Source: Undaria pinnatifida
Lineage: Eukaryota > Sar > Phaeophyceae > Laminariales > Alariaceae
Length of the DNA stretch: 64,000 nucleotides
NCBI GenBank assembly: GCA_012845835.1
Contig: JABAKD010000018.1
Span: 3,230,229 to 3,294,228, forward strand
Reading direction: 5' to 3'
The translations under genes and the position numbers were made by a program. Under the pieces are notes generated by a model. That model worked only from the letters and a program-made list of their open reading frames with translations, was not told the DNA's origin and did no database searches. This document shows positions 21,250 to 32,654 of the stretch, piece after piece (position 1 is the first letter of the stretch; each line of letters opens with the position of its first letter).

Positions 21250-23560
21250 TTGTCAACGCGTTGCGGATGGATGGCTATCGCATCAGATAGGGGGACATTA
21301 GCATGGGTGATTGGATCTCCAGCGCGTTGATTCCCTACCTGCCGGAACTCAGACAAGCCTTTTCTAGCTTGAACTTCTTCATAAAGAGGTGTGTGAAACA
21401 TCACTATTGGTTTTCAGCGGAGGTTGATCGATACCTGGTATTCAGTGTATGCGCAGCTAATTGACCTCCAGCACGAATGATTGTTTATCATCAGTACACC
21501 GGTCCCCATTGCGTTGGAGATGGAAAAGGAATGGTGCTACCCGTACGTTGTAGCGAGGGATGGATGTGTCTTTCTTGTGTTTGGATTCCATCATATATTA
21601 GTGAAAATACCTTTGTAGTGGCCCGTTCACTGCAAAGCATTGGCGGGGTTTTATCGGATACCAGACGTATGGAGTTCTCGCACGAGTAGGTAGATTACGC
21701 GTGCATTGATCGCCAGCATGTGGGAATCCTGGAGTACATGTCAGAATCAAACGAGTCACATCGGAGCGCAGATGAACAATATACTGCGGCGACTCACCAG
21801 ACCATGGCAGACACACATTGGTAGCAAGTATTCCACGGCGAGGCAGAAGAGAACCATAGAGCAAGTGGAAATCTACCACGGTGATCGGATTATCCGTGCA
21901 TCAAATCCTTTCTTGGTGAAACGCCGAAATGGATGTAGAAGTCCCAACAGCTACAGGGAGAGAGGCACATGGGGATGAAAACCTCCGCTTCTCGGTAAAC
22001 ATTATCTGAAGCACGTTGGCAGTGGGTCGCCCACGGCACCGGTGTACGATTAGAACGCGGTACTGGTCGAATAGCAAGCAGAGCTCCATCATGCGTGATC
22101 TGGATTACCTGCGCTTCGACTCCCCCATATGCTGGAATCTCCAATATTATGGCAGAAAATGAACCCTTTCTGCGAAGAGATGACAGCTGTGAAAGAACAA
22201 AATCTATTGATGTTTGGTGATGTTCCCGCATGTTCGGTAGTACGAGGATGTACCGGAAGGCAGCAGCGGTGGCTATGGCTTACATAGCAAGAGGAAATCG
22301 AGCACGGGCGATTGGACCTCCTTCGCATCGATTCCGTTACGTTGAAGTCCGACAAATTGCGACGACGTAGGGGCCGCAAGAATGGAAGGTTGCAGTTTCA
22401 TATTTGGTTGATAAATTTGGCTGCATCTTATAGTGGTGGTCTGCAGTGCGGGATTGTCCTCGGGAAGGTGATAGAGACGGGTACTGTTATAATAGGACGG
22501 AGGCTGAACGAGTAGATCTGCAGCGCATCAATCCGATGTCAATTAGACCGCGTTAAGTCAACAACAAGTGGGTGTTGTCGTGAACAAAAACGGAAAGCTG
22601 AAAATTGGTATGCAAGGGAGATGCATCGAGGCCGCAGTGGTTTACAGTGGAGGTCCGTCCACGGCAGAACGATCGGGACGGATCCTATTCGCAGAGTAGC
22701 GGCAAGTCGGGCACGGATGAGTGGATCTCCGCGTCATCGATCACCCATAGGCTGAGCCCCAAACCTGCAAAGCGATTGGAAGGAAGAGTTGACGAGAATG
22801 TGAAATGGATTTTTAGTCAAGTAGGGATGCATTATAGCACCGTGGCGGTCGTGGGTGAAAGCGGTAGGGACGAGGTCGGTTTGAAGAGCAAGGAGCGATC
22901 GAGCACGGGTGAGTGGATTTCCAGCGCGTCGATCCTCTATGCGATCGATTTCCCGAAAGGTTGGTGTCGTATCTGTGGAAGAGCAAATGCGATTCGCAGT
23001 TTTTTTTTGTGGGCGTAGAGTAGCTTTGGGCCTTACATGGCAAGAGAAAAGAGCGTACCTGATCCGACCATCTGGAGAACTCGGGCACGGGATATTGAAT
23101 ATCCAGTGTATCGATCCCTCGTACAATGTTTAGTTTGGAGCCCGATGTAGGATGTGTGAAAACAACGGAAAAAGAGTGTCATGTTGGCATGTTTGGGTGC
23201 ATAGGGTAGCACTGCTATACCAAGTGTAGCAGTCGGTCTCCCATGTACGGTAGGTAGTGACTGGTGCTTTAGGCACAAATTCAATATCGACCTCGAGTGA
23301 GTACATCTCCAGGCTAATGGTTCCCTCCAGTACAACCCGAACGAAGGACTGTACCCCGAATATCTACTGCAAGCGGTAGACCTGGGGCACAAATTGGGTC
23401 TTCAAGAAAATTCGGGGAGTGTACAGTGGGAGGGGGTGTCTGATATCAATGCGATACTCGTGCGTGGTTGGTTGAATCTATTGCGCATCAGTCCGCCGTG
23501 TGTTGGAGTATGTATTGGAGCCTGCTAATATACTTCGTACAATGTAACTATACGCGTAAG
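21250..23560 (+). repeat. Diverged satellite array, ~196-bp monomer, about 12 copies
   Basis: A motif of the form GCACGGGTGAGTGGATCTCC followed by AGCGCGTCGATTCC recurs at about 21302, 21478, 21681, 21877, 22091, 22301, 22503, 22711, 22901, 23083, 23291 and 23461. The spacings are 170-214 bases (mean 196). A second shared patch lies mid-unit (GGAAAG/TGTGAAAA followed by GTGGC). Divergence between monomers is high, so the array is old and no ORF is conserved through it. One further monomer lies at about 51270-51300, and an inverted monomer at about 52090-52250 matches 22700-22830. Confidence 0.8.
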
Positions 23561-24215
23561 TATGTGGATGCTATGTTTCGTTGAAAACTCGTGCCGAAGC
23601 TGAGCAGGTCATCCAACGCGCCCAGATGAGTCTGCGTTGTGGCCAACACAACACAGCAATGTATGGTGTCAAGCAGAAAACAACTACTAGGACGTAACAG
23701 CTTGATCTTTTCTTTCTTCCAGATCGAATGCCATAAGCCGAGTCTCCGGTTGCAGCCCATATGTCGGCTTCCACGAGAGGGCACCAATGCCCTGGAAATT
23801 CACTCACTCGAGATAGTTCTTTTCTCTCTGCCAACAGCGCCTGTCTTTACCACTTACCTGCAAGAGGCATACTTTGCTGCCTCGTGCATAGCAATGTTAC
23901 ACCATGCATGCAAACGCGTATACATCCATTTCAATTTGATTTCACCCCTCATGCCTCTGGCTGCAAATGTTCGAATCCCATGGTACGGGGGATCTATTCA
24001 AGGTGGAGGTTCAACAAGTCTTGTTCGAGTTTTCCCTGAGGTCCGATTGGTATGGGTGTTTCTCGTTGCCTTACAAGGACCTAGGGTTCTCTACGCCCAC
24101 AAACACCTCCTGCCAAAATCATATGCTCTCCCATAAACACCACATCAGCCGTTCGGATGCCAAAATGAATGTTGGCAGTCGAGCACATTGTGGATCGACG
24201 CACAGGTTGACGAAT
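23440..24215 (+). repeat. Segmental duplication C, copy 1
   Basis: Colinear with about 51255-52005 at a moderate identity. Shared landmarks are GCCGAAGCTGAGCAGGTC, the block around TGATCTTTTCTTTCTTCCAG, ATGTTCGAATCCCA, and the end GATCGACGCAC. The long plus frame 23639-24136 (165 codons) is not preserved in the other copy, so it is not a gene. Confidence 0.75.
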
Positions 24216-24249
24216 ATATATATATTGTCAAAGTAGCTTGATATTGTTT

Positions 24250-24490
24250 TGCGTGTCGCGCGAGTGGCAGCACCAGGTAGACACAGGACGGCGCGGTGCG
24301 GTCCAACTGGTACAGTACGCAACGCGACAATGTGCCGGTGTAAAGTAGCGGGCCAGCAGTCGCTCGGTTATGTATTCGGGACTTATTGGCCGCCTTTGCG
24401 TACTCTAATTATTGTAGCGTGATTCCGTATACCACCGACTTTACCAGTAAAAACTACGAGGATGTTACGTTTGGGCGAACATCTGTTTCC
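24250..24490 (+). repeat. Segmental duplication D, copy 1
   Basis: Colinear with about 55718-55955. The shared blocks include GTGATTCCGT and GTTTGGGC. In this copy duplications C and D are about 35 bp apart; in the other copy they are separated by about 3.7 kb. Confidence 0.65.
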
Positions 24491-24810
24491 CTATTTCTGC
24501 GTGGTGAATGATATTTTGGACTGATGTTGCGAGGAATGCCGTCCACGTATAAACTTCGTGTGATACTAGGTCATACATACGCGAGTGCGCCATCGATGTC
24601 TAGACGATATGACGATACCGGCGTTGCCACAGCACCCCCCGTAAACTGGGCCATGCCCTGCATATATGAAATTGAGCGTATTTTGTAATTGCGGCGGAAC
24701 TATGGCGATTGCGCGCAGAGCAAAATAAACAAAGTGCCGGCGACCCCAGCAACACTGGGAAGAACGAATCGCACAAGACTTCGAGGGGCGGTATTACGCG
24801 GGTAAAGAAG
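24491..24810. other. No recognisable feature
   Basis: Short overlapping frames only; this is a transition between duplication D and the first large block. Confidence 0.4.
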
Positions 24811-25913
24811 GTGTGGATGATGATTGGGCATAGCTGGTATTCGGGCATCGTCGTGCGTCGTCAGTACACGGACAAGCCAAGTCCTGGCGACTACATTTAT
24901 GCACGCGGAAGGTGAGGCAACCCCTCCCCATTCAACGAGGGGGGGACCCTCACTGCCCCTAAGGCGCGAGTGGTCTCCCCTTGGCACAGGGGCGGAGACC
25001 TTTAGGAACGACCCTAAGCTTCTCCCCGTACGACTCCGAGAGTTGGAAATCCACAGACAGGTAACGTGTTGGCGACCAAAATAATAGAGTGGATGCAAAC
25101 TCTTTTTCGTGCGATTTTATGTGTTAGTCTTCCACTGAGAGTCGGAGAAAACAAGACCTACACGTTATATGCTTGTTGGGCAGGTATATCGTTCGTCGAC
25201 ATCGATTCCCCGTCACGATAAAAGGGACTTTGAACAAGACAACATAAATATCAATGACAGCATTTCTCATTGACGTTTCCCCATTCATGGGCCTTATTTA
25301 TTAGTATTTCCCTCCACATTTCGCGCACTCGTTCGAACAGTTGTGCATACGTGCGAGAGGTCCATCTACCCCACCCCCTCTCAAGGCAGAAAATAAACAA
25401 AGGAACAAGTGCTATAGAAAAACGTTATAAGTATAAAAAAGATACCTTGCAAAATGTGACAGAAACCAGTATGAAAAAACAAAGAAAATATACAAGAAAT
25501 AGTATATAAAAGAATACGAGAAAATGAAGGAAATCGCAAACAATCAGCACTTACTGTTGTACAGGGCAATCGAAATGTACATAACAAACACGTTTTGAGC
25601 GACCTTAAAAAATACATCCTTCCCCGTGCTTGTCTGGCGTGCCCCCATAAACAACCCATGCCCCCCGCGATCACTGACTTGTTTTTCGCCGGCACCTATA
25701 CCGGATATCCCCTAGATGCCGTCGTCATGCCACATCCTGTTGTACGAATTTCACACGAGCAAAGCCAACAATGGAAAAAGACCACCATACTTGGTAGCAA
25801 AACTGTTATACGTACATGAGCAGAAAATTCATCGGTGGGTATCTTCCAAATGCCTACATCACCACTCACAAACATGTCAGTCATAACATTTGCAGCAGGA
25901 GAAAGAAACCTAG

Positions 25914-27330
25914 CTACGTATAAGGACCCAAGAAGTCAGCTTCCGTTAGTCCATTCTGGTAAAGAACAACGGCTAGAGTAGCTAGACCCCAAAATAAAAT
26001 ACACAGTTGGTACAGTTGGCGACCACTCGCCCACGTTGGCAAAACTAAATAGCTAGGTACACTGGAGTCGCAGACGCTAAGCCACTTAGCTACCGATATC
26101 GTCCAATCCCCTTCATCTTCCCCCGTCTCTACACACGCATCCTCTTCCCGGTCCCCCCCAAAGACCAAGGTGGGCGAGCACACGTAGTTTGAGGCGGCGG
26201 AGAACACCACTGCTGATTCTTGAAAGGATTTGGTGTTCAACCCCAGGAACGGTCCTTGGTTCAGCCCCCCCGGCCCGGTCGAGTGCTCGTAGCCGGCGTC
26301 TGACACCCCCGAGTTAGCCGAGCGGATATCCTGCTCCTTAGCGTCCGACGGCATTCAGCTGCTCAAATTGTCCTCCATATTTGCTTTCCGCGATTGTTTC
26401 CGTCTCCATGGTGTCTTGGGCGAAGGCAGCCACCGGCTCCTCTGCCAGGGAGGACTCAGAGTCCAGTTACAGAAAGCCTTGGTTGGAGCCCCCCGAGTAG
26501 GTCGGGTCATCGTCCCCCTCCTCTGAGTCGGTCCAACGTTTCGAGTTGTCCATTACCGGAAGCCACACCGGATCCAATGCCGGGCACCATACTTTGTCCG
26601 ACTCTCCTGAGAAGTGGACCGTGTCGTCGGTCCCTGCGTCCGAGCCCGTGCACCTGGTTAATCTGTCCGCTTCCGGGGGCGGGCTTACCGGATCTAATGT
26701 CGGACCCAGAAGTTGGTCAAACCCATCGGAAGTATTCGTGTCATTATCCCATTTGTCTGAGACCTTGATGGTGATTGACATGTTTCCCGTTTCCGGGGGC
26801 GACCACACCGGATCCAATGCCAGGCACCATATTTGATCCGATTCCCCCAGGTGCTATCCATGCCGTCACTCCGTGCGCCTGAATCCCAAATGTTGAGGCC
26901 AGGGGAGCGCGCGGGGTCTGATACCGCGGACCATAAGGTATCCGATCACGTCGAGGTGGAGGGGTCGCTGTCCTCAACGTCCGGCGATATATTTTTATCT
27001 GTGGATATCGCGAGCTTCGAACGCGTCGAAGTGGAGACGGTGGAGCTCCTGTCCGCAAGGTCCAGCGATGTGGGATCCTCGAGTTTCCTCGTGACAAGGT
27101 CACGGCACAGAATGGAATAAGGTTCCAAGGGGTTGGAGATGTTGCCGCTGTCCTGGGAGACCGTGCATGTACTATCGGCTTTCTCCATGTCAAGGACGGA
27201 GCAGTCTGACTCCGGCCAGATGGTAGGGCGTTCTGGACGGCGTTGTTCCAAAACGCGAGAGATAGCCGCTTCGACCATGTCCTTGCCGGCAGCATTGTCT
27301 TCCTCCTGCCAAGGCAAGAGACGTGGCGGT
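25914..27330 (-). pseudogene. Module-protein family, copy 1 (pseudogene with intact C-terminus)
   Basis: This is the paralogue of 43904-45358. The N-terminal frame holds MVEAAISRVLEQ and WPESDCSV like the others, then ends at a TGA near 26947 where the paralogues have Gly. About 110 bp matching one module are missing near 26850. A further in-frame TAA near 26465 replaces a Glu codon, and a frame change follows before 26354. Between these lesions the family modules are still readable, for example SDKVWCPALDPVWLPV. This copy alone keeps an open C-terminus: after KWLSVCDSSVPSYLV comes a hydrophobic segment CILFWGLATLAVVLY, then QNGLTEADFLGPYT and a stop, suggesting the ancestral protein ended in a membrane-spanning helix and a short tail. 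I do not recognise the family. Confidence 0.65.
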
Positions 27331-28704
27331 AAAGGAGGGCGAGTAGACCAGCGAGGGTAGGAGTAAAAGAGCGAGCGAGGTACGACGCTGATTGATTGTT
27401 GTGCATGAATCAACGTGTCAGTCGAAGTTTGCCGGGGGCATGTGAGAAAAAGGTAACAACACCATACTCCCAAAAACGTCCGAATGAAAAAATACACGGG
27501 GGCTGTGGTCAGACCACAAGCCGGAAGGGGGAAAAAAACGCGTCTTAATGTCTTGATTTATTTCTACAGTAGTTGAGGTCAGAGTACCACTTACCATGTC
27601 TAGGAAACCAACCGACAGTGAGATGTCAATATTGTGGGTGTGGTCCAAACTTGGATTTGCGTCTGGACAGTACAGTTTTTCATCGGAGTACAGTAAGGGG
27701 GGGGGGTAGCGAGCGAGCGAGGTATACAGCTGATTGTTTGATATTTTGCCTGTTAACGGCTAGGTTGTCTTACATGTATTTTACTTTTTCGTTTGGTAAT
27801 AGTAGCAGTTATATGAATGGAGCGATCGGATGAGCTAAGCGATTAGGGTGTTGAGTAGGCAAAAAGAAAGGTCAAGCGCCTTCGCGTGATACGATAGGCG
27901 TAAGCGCAATTATAATGATAGTAGTGTGTACACCCCTACACAGCCCATGAGGATGTTCATCGAGTTGCATGCTATAGAGTTTCGTCCTGTTTAGCCATGG
28001 ACGGACGCCCTTAGTAACAGAGGACCTATCCGAGACACTGTTAAATACTGTTCGCGTATCACGTTGTTATTGCGTATATATCTAGGCCATGAGAATGTTC
28101 ATTGAGTTGCACTTTTACGTTTCCTCAAAGCAATGTTTTGGGTGGGGTAGAGCTCCTACAGTCAGCAGCCTCAACATAAATGCTGTGCACTCTTGCCGTA
28201 CTATGCCTCTACTATTTAAAAACTACCTGGTAGATAATAGGAAAAGAGCGAAAGGGTGAAGAATTGGTGTATAACATAGTGCAACTTAGTATAACATGCC
28301 ACACCTGGTGTACTACCCACTACAGTATACCACTCGACGGTTAACTACGATGAAATGCTAAAACGAGAACCCACTTTATCACCCGGGGTACCGTGTTAAG
28401 CAGCAGCAGCATTAGTCTACCTTGTATACTGCCATGGTAGAGTAAAACACCCGGGGGATAACCATTTTAAACTCGTTAACGACCACCCACTCCAAACCAC
28501 CCGCGATGAGACTTTTCGTAAATATAAACCAGTATTACCAGGTGTGTGGTGTACGCTACGGTGGTGTATCCCCTGTACGACTACCCCGTGACAGGCCCAT
28601 GTCGGCGGCGTTACCTCAACTATGGTCTTATCGTTTGCATCGTGAAATTCATCCCACACCATTCCCATGTGGTTGTTGTTCGTGACAAACCGATGTGCTT
28701 GTGG
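27331..28704. other. Conserved non-coding flank of block B, copy 1
   Basis: No ORF of note is shared with the other copies. The stretch aligns with 37350-38700 and 45400-46740, including blocks near TTCGCGTGCTATG and ATCACCCGGGGTAC. It lies upstream of the minus-strand gene and so may include its promoter and 5' sequence. Confidence 0.5.
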
Positions 28705-29405
28705 TTCATGCAAGATACATTGTTCAATCTCTCCCCAGCACCAGTGTGCACTTCGCTCAGGGTGCAATGTGCGACCTGATATGCGAAAATACGCCTAAAG
28801 AGCTGATCACCAAACGGTCATCCGTGAAGTAGTTGGATTTGATTTCTAGTGTTATTTACCTTTGTATCGTCAATAAAACGCAAAGCCCGATACCTATGTT
28901 TTTGTGGGCATACTATTTGCAACTCAATTACGACCACGGACTCGGGAAGCTGTGGCAGAATTTAACGTCAGCAATTTTAGGTATGCGATATTGGACGGAA
29001 ATGTCGGCATAGGACAGAGTTTGTGAGTGATATCCCTTTCTTCGCGGAGAATTTATCTCACGATTTGAAAGAAAAGAACGACAAATAACTGCTTTTTTTT
29101 GCCTGCTCCAAGTTAGCTCTTTTCTTTTGTTGTTAATGGAAACCTAAAGTTCGCGATTTATAAATGGTTTTTTCTATTGGTAGTTTTTTTATCCAATTTT
29201 AGCCAGATATTGAGGTGCTTTTTTCGTGACCGCCCATATATGACTTGGATTTAGTAGACGGACATAAATGTCGTTTTTCTCCACGGCATTCGAATCCCTT
29301 GGCCTTGGCGATCACGACCAGGGTCATCCTATTTTTCGATTCGACATATTTCAAAATTCATTAGCCGAAAACAAGCTGAACAAATTGTCCTGCACGGATT
29401 ACAGT
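28705..29405. other. Copy-1-specific insertion (~0.7 kb)
   Basis: The other two block-B copies run directly from the GATTTACTTGGTAT-like site to GGTCTTAAGCCGGGTGG. Here about 700 bp of AT-rich, T-tract-containing sequence intervene. No terminal repeats or coding capacity are seen by eye, so whether it is a transposon insertion is open. Confidence 0.5.
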
Positions 29406-29571
29406 AAATCCTATTGTCTTAAACCGGGTGGTCGTAACAAGGGCACCTAATAACTGAATTAATTATCGGGAGAACGCACAGCTGTCGCGCTGTTTACTTT
29501 CAGTTTTCATAAAACATGGTTTTGGCGCAAGGTACCGCAAAACACAAACGCGGTGGCTGCTCTTGCCAGTG

Positions 29572-30125
29572 AGCTCCAACATAGGGTGGTAAATTTTGCA
29601 ATGAGGCATTTAAGCTTCATAATCACGAGGTGTGGGGGAATCTACAGCCTCATTTTCGTTTGTTTCGAATAGCCGTATCTTCTATCCCCTTTCCAATTCT
29701 GGTTGTTTTGTTGACATCCTTTGATTTCCAGGTGATCTGCATCTACGACTATTCAGGGTGGCCTAATGTAATTGAGTGCCCTCCGTAGAAGGAAAGTTTA
29801 TTGATTCGACGTGAAAGCATGTCATGGCTGAGGTGAAACCACGTGATATTAGATGTCACATTCACGTCAAGGCCATCATAGATGGGTGATAAAGTAGGTG
29901 ACTATGATGGGACAAGCAGGACGCCCCTCACCTCACTACCCTGCATTACCCTGCACTACCGTGCCTTACCCTGCCAAGCCCTGTTACGTACGTCTTTTAG
30001 CATTCTACCTAAGGAAATGATGCATAAGCTTTGAGTCTATCCAGCGAGCCTGAGGAGAGACTACTAAAGGGACCGGAACCCATGAGGGGCACGCTTCCCA
30101 ACACCGACCAACCACCCATCCCCCA
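29572..30125. other. Second copy-1-specific insertion with CCTGC minisatellite
   Basis: Relative to copies 2 and 3, about 550 bp are inserted between CCAGTGA and AGCTGGTGAATGCC. Within it, 29934-29985 is a short array of CCTGC(A/C)(T/C)TAC-like words, about five units of 10-11 bp. No coding sequence is evident. Confidence 0.5.
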
Positions 30126-30744
30126 CTCGGACTGTAAGCTGGTGAATGCCGAGCCCCAAACGTGACACCTCTGCCGTACCTCTGGTCATGAATGGTGTAG
30201 TATGATCGAGTTCTTGCGTCTTTTTCTTTCCCCGGTGTTTTTTCGGACCTCTTCCATACGGCACACGTCGGCCAAGGGACGGGTTTGGTATCAGATTAGA
30301 GTTCGGGTGTTTGTTGTTTTATCGAAAGGCTCTCTCGTAACACTGGAACCACACGCTGCACACACTAAAATTCAGATTATAAACGGTAAAACATCTTACA
30401 GATATATTCACAAGCCTCGTATTGACGGGGCACGGGGTCAATACCATAACCCTTTTGCGACTTCAGAGGGAGAAATATTCTAAACGTAATTCGATATCAG
30501 CTGCAGGAGATCACACGAACCAACCGGGGTTGGTGTCATCCAACGCTAGGGGTGCGGCAGGAATTACTGGGCCCCCTAATATATGCGGTGCTCAACATCC
30601 CCAGCCGAGGCATGACTTCCCAGACATCCAACCGACCAACTCGATGAATGTTTTTTCGAAGTAGACTAAACTAAACTAGGCTCGTAAAGCCATCCCACTA
30701 ACCGATAATTCCATACCTGAGGAGCTCACCCCGTTAGAATGCCA

Positions 30745-30748
<4 letters not shown>

Positions 30749-30777
<29 letters not shown>
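30749..30777. repeat. (AT)n microsatellite
   Basis: About 29 bases of uninterrupted alternating AT; absent at the equivalent place of copy 3. Confidence 0.9.
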
Positions 30778-30779
<2 letters not shown>

Positions 30780-30929
30780 ACCCCTACCGTGGGATGCTTC
30801 GTTGATTGACTATATTACGTGATCGTGTTAAATACGATCTTAGTTCTATCCCGTGTATGGTGGTGCGCGATGCCCGTTACATAATAATAGCCCTATTAGT
30901 ACGGCTGCGCCCTCACACCTTACGGTTGA

Positions 30930-31160
30930 GGATAAGACCGCACTTACTGTTCGTTGTGTTTATCGCTAGTAATCGTTCTTATGCCACACGGACGCTAATC
31001 AGATCGCGCTTACTCATCCCCGTGCTATCGATAGTCGTTCTTATGCCACATGAATAATTCAGACCGCATTTACTTTTCGCCGTACCTTCTTGGTTAATGC
31101 ATTTTTACCATGCTACTAAGGCCGCACTTTCTTATCGTCGAGAGTATCGCTCATGGCCAT
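30930..31160 (+). repeat. ~60-bp minisatellite, four units
   Basis: Units share (G)ACCGCACTTAC followed by CGTTCTTATGCCACA. The starts are at about 30936, 31005, 31063 and 31121. The array is conserved in block copy 3 at about 47825-48060, so it predates the duplication. The surrounding 31161-31900 contains nothing further that I recognise. Confidence 0.7.
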
Positions 31161-31908
31161 TTCGGGTTACAGAGATAAAAGGTAACGAGTAAAAATGACG
31201 ATACAGCATCGTCTGCACGGAGCAGCAAGGGTTACTATATGGGGCAGGGGGCAACCAAGGGCACATCAAAGAGGTCACATTCAGCGTCTCTTTTCGGAAG
31301 TTTTTATTAAAGGTTGTCTTATTGTCGGTTTCACAACATGGACCACCGTCTAGTGGGTTACATATGCGACTCCTGTGTCTTTCACAGTGGACAGATCTAT
31401 GGCCGACATGATCTGCACGACCTACAGATCACGTTGACGGGTAAACGCCATACGATCTGAAATATCTGGCACACATTTCCTTGGTTTTAACTGCTGCACT
31501 ACACAGATTCTGCGAAACACACCACAACGACATCGTACGTAATTTGCCTACATCGTGATCTATCGGAGGTGTGAAATGTTTGGTTTCGTTGCGACAAAAC
31601 GAAAGAAAATTGCGTCGATTTCGAAATGAAGTCCAGACGCCACGGTAACAGAAAAACCAAATACGTCCTGCTTTGAATGAATGAGTGGCGGAACCACTTC
31701 CCGCGCGGTGTTGAAATTGGAGCTTTTATGCAACAACTAGTTACCTATGGCCGGGTGACGCCTATAATGGCTGACTAGAAAGCAAGAGGCTTCGCGGCAC
31801 TCGCGTTTACAATACGTTTGCGCTGCGATACGGATCTATTTCGTTCATTGTTTCCTCCCTAAACATGGCGTTCCAAATTGGTTACTAGCGCTCGTCACAG
31901 GTTACGTA

Positions 31909-31958
31909 CAGCGGTGTGCGTGTACAGCGGGTGTGCGTGTATAGCGGGTGTGCGTGTG
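31909..31958 (+). repeat. Short tandem repeat GGGTGTGCGTGTACAGC
   Basis: Three near-identical 17-18-bp units. Copy 3 of the block has only one such unit near 48859, so the array expanded here. Confidence 0.8.
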
Positions 31959-32654
31959 TCAGTTTGAGCTCCTCTGACTGGAAAATACAGCAGCAAGGGT
32001 CTATCATATCAAAACCCGGGACAAGCTCTTACATACACAACCGGTGTGATATGTTACGTGCTGGCAGATCTATGATGTAATACATCAGTGTTGTGAATAC
32101 GAAGGTAGTACATACCGATGCAATACTGCTGGGGAATCAACGTGAACAGTATGCGAAGTGGAAAAAAGGCGCTTACAAAAAAAACATGCACAAGCTTCGA
32201 CCAAGCGAAGCAATCCACGCGAGTCTGCTACATATGTTCACCTACACGATAGCCGGCGTATACTCGCAGACGAGATGATTTAACAAAGGAGGACCGTACA
32301 ATGAAGAAAGCGGAGCGAGGGTGGACAAGCGTGCCAGTGACAAGTGATGACAAATGCGAACTGGCGAACAACAAAGGGAAACCAAAGCAAAGTGAAGCCA
32401 AGAAGCGCGAATCAACGCGAGAGCACGCAACACGTATTAGTCCCACACAGGGCTACGGCTCAAGCGGCCGAAGTTTCTATTATCTTCGTCATCGCAACAC
32501 AAACCGGAACAGAGTCCGGCCACTACCCATCGCAATATACTATGACTGGCATGAGTATATACGGCCCAGACCCACCACTGACAAATATAATACTTCGAAG
32601 TGTACCTGATATTAATATTAGACTATCGCATTCATGGTTTGACACGGATATGGA
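31959..32654. other. End of block B copy 1 joined to a duplication-A fragment
   Basis: Up to about 32440 the sequence aligns with 48900-49350. From about 32450 to 32640 it aligns instead with 41190-41290 and 62540-62630 (shared CATCGCAATACAA/GGGACAGA-like words). Overlapping forward frames (32301-32609, 32344-32667) cross this junction and are not conserved, so they are not called as genes. Confidence 0.5.

Larger units (their letters stand above)
24811..32440. repeat. Large duplicated block B, copy 1 (~7.6 kb)
   Basis: Colinear with about 34581-39215 and 42440-49350. In order it contains the CACGGACAAGC/GTACTCCC-type segment, a purine tract, the minus-strand module-protein gene, a conserved non-coding segment reaching GGGTGGTCGTAACAAGGGCA, a 60-bp minisatellite and a tail ending AGAGCACGCAACAC. 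Relative to the other copies it carries extra DNA at about 28705-29405 and about 29572-30125. Confidence 0.85.

Noticed and set aside
23960-23985. B-box-like TGTTCGAATCCCA suggesting a tRNA
   Set aside because: No A-box lies about 45 bases upstream and the paralogous site near 51765 has not kept the motif.
23639-24136. 165-codon plus-strand ORF, and the 165-codon minus-strand ORF at 51135-51632
   Set aside because: They lie in the two copies of duplication C but on opposite strands and in non-corresponding frames, so neither is conserved.
26744-27406. 220-codon minus-strand ORF
   Set aside because: It runs mostly out of frame with the module-protein family reading; it is open only because the family sequence lacks stops in that frame.
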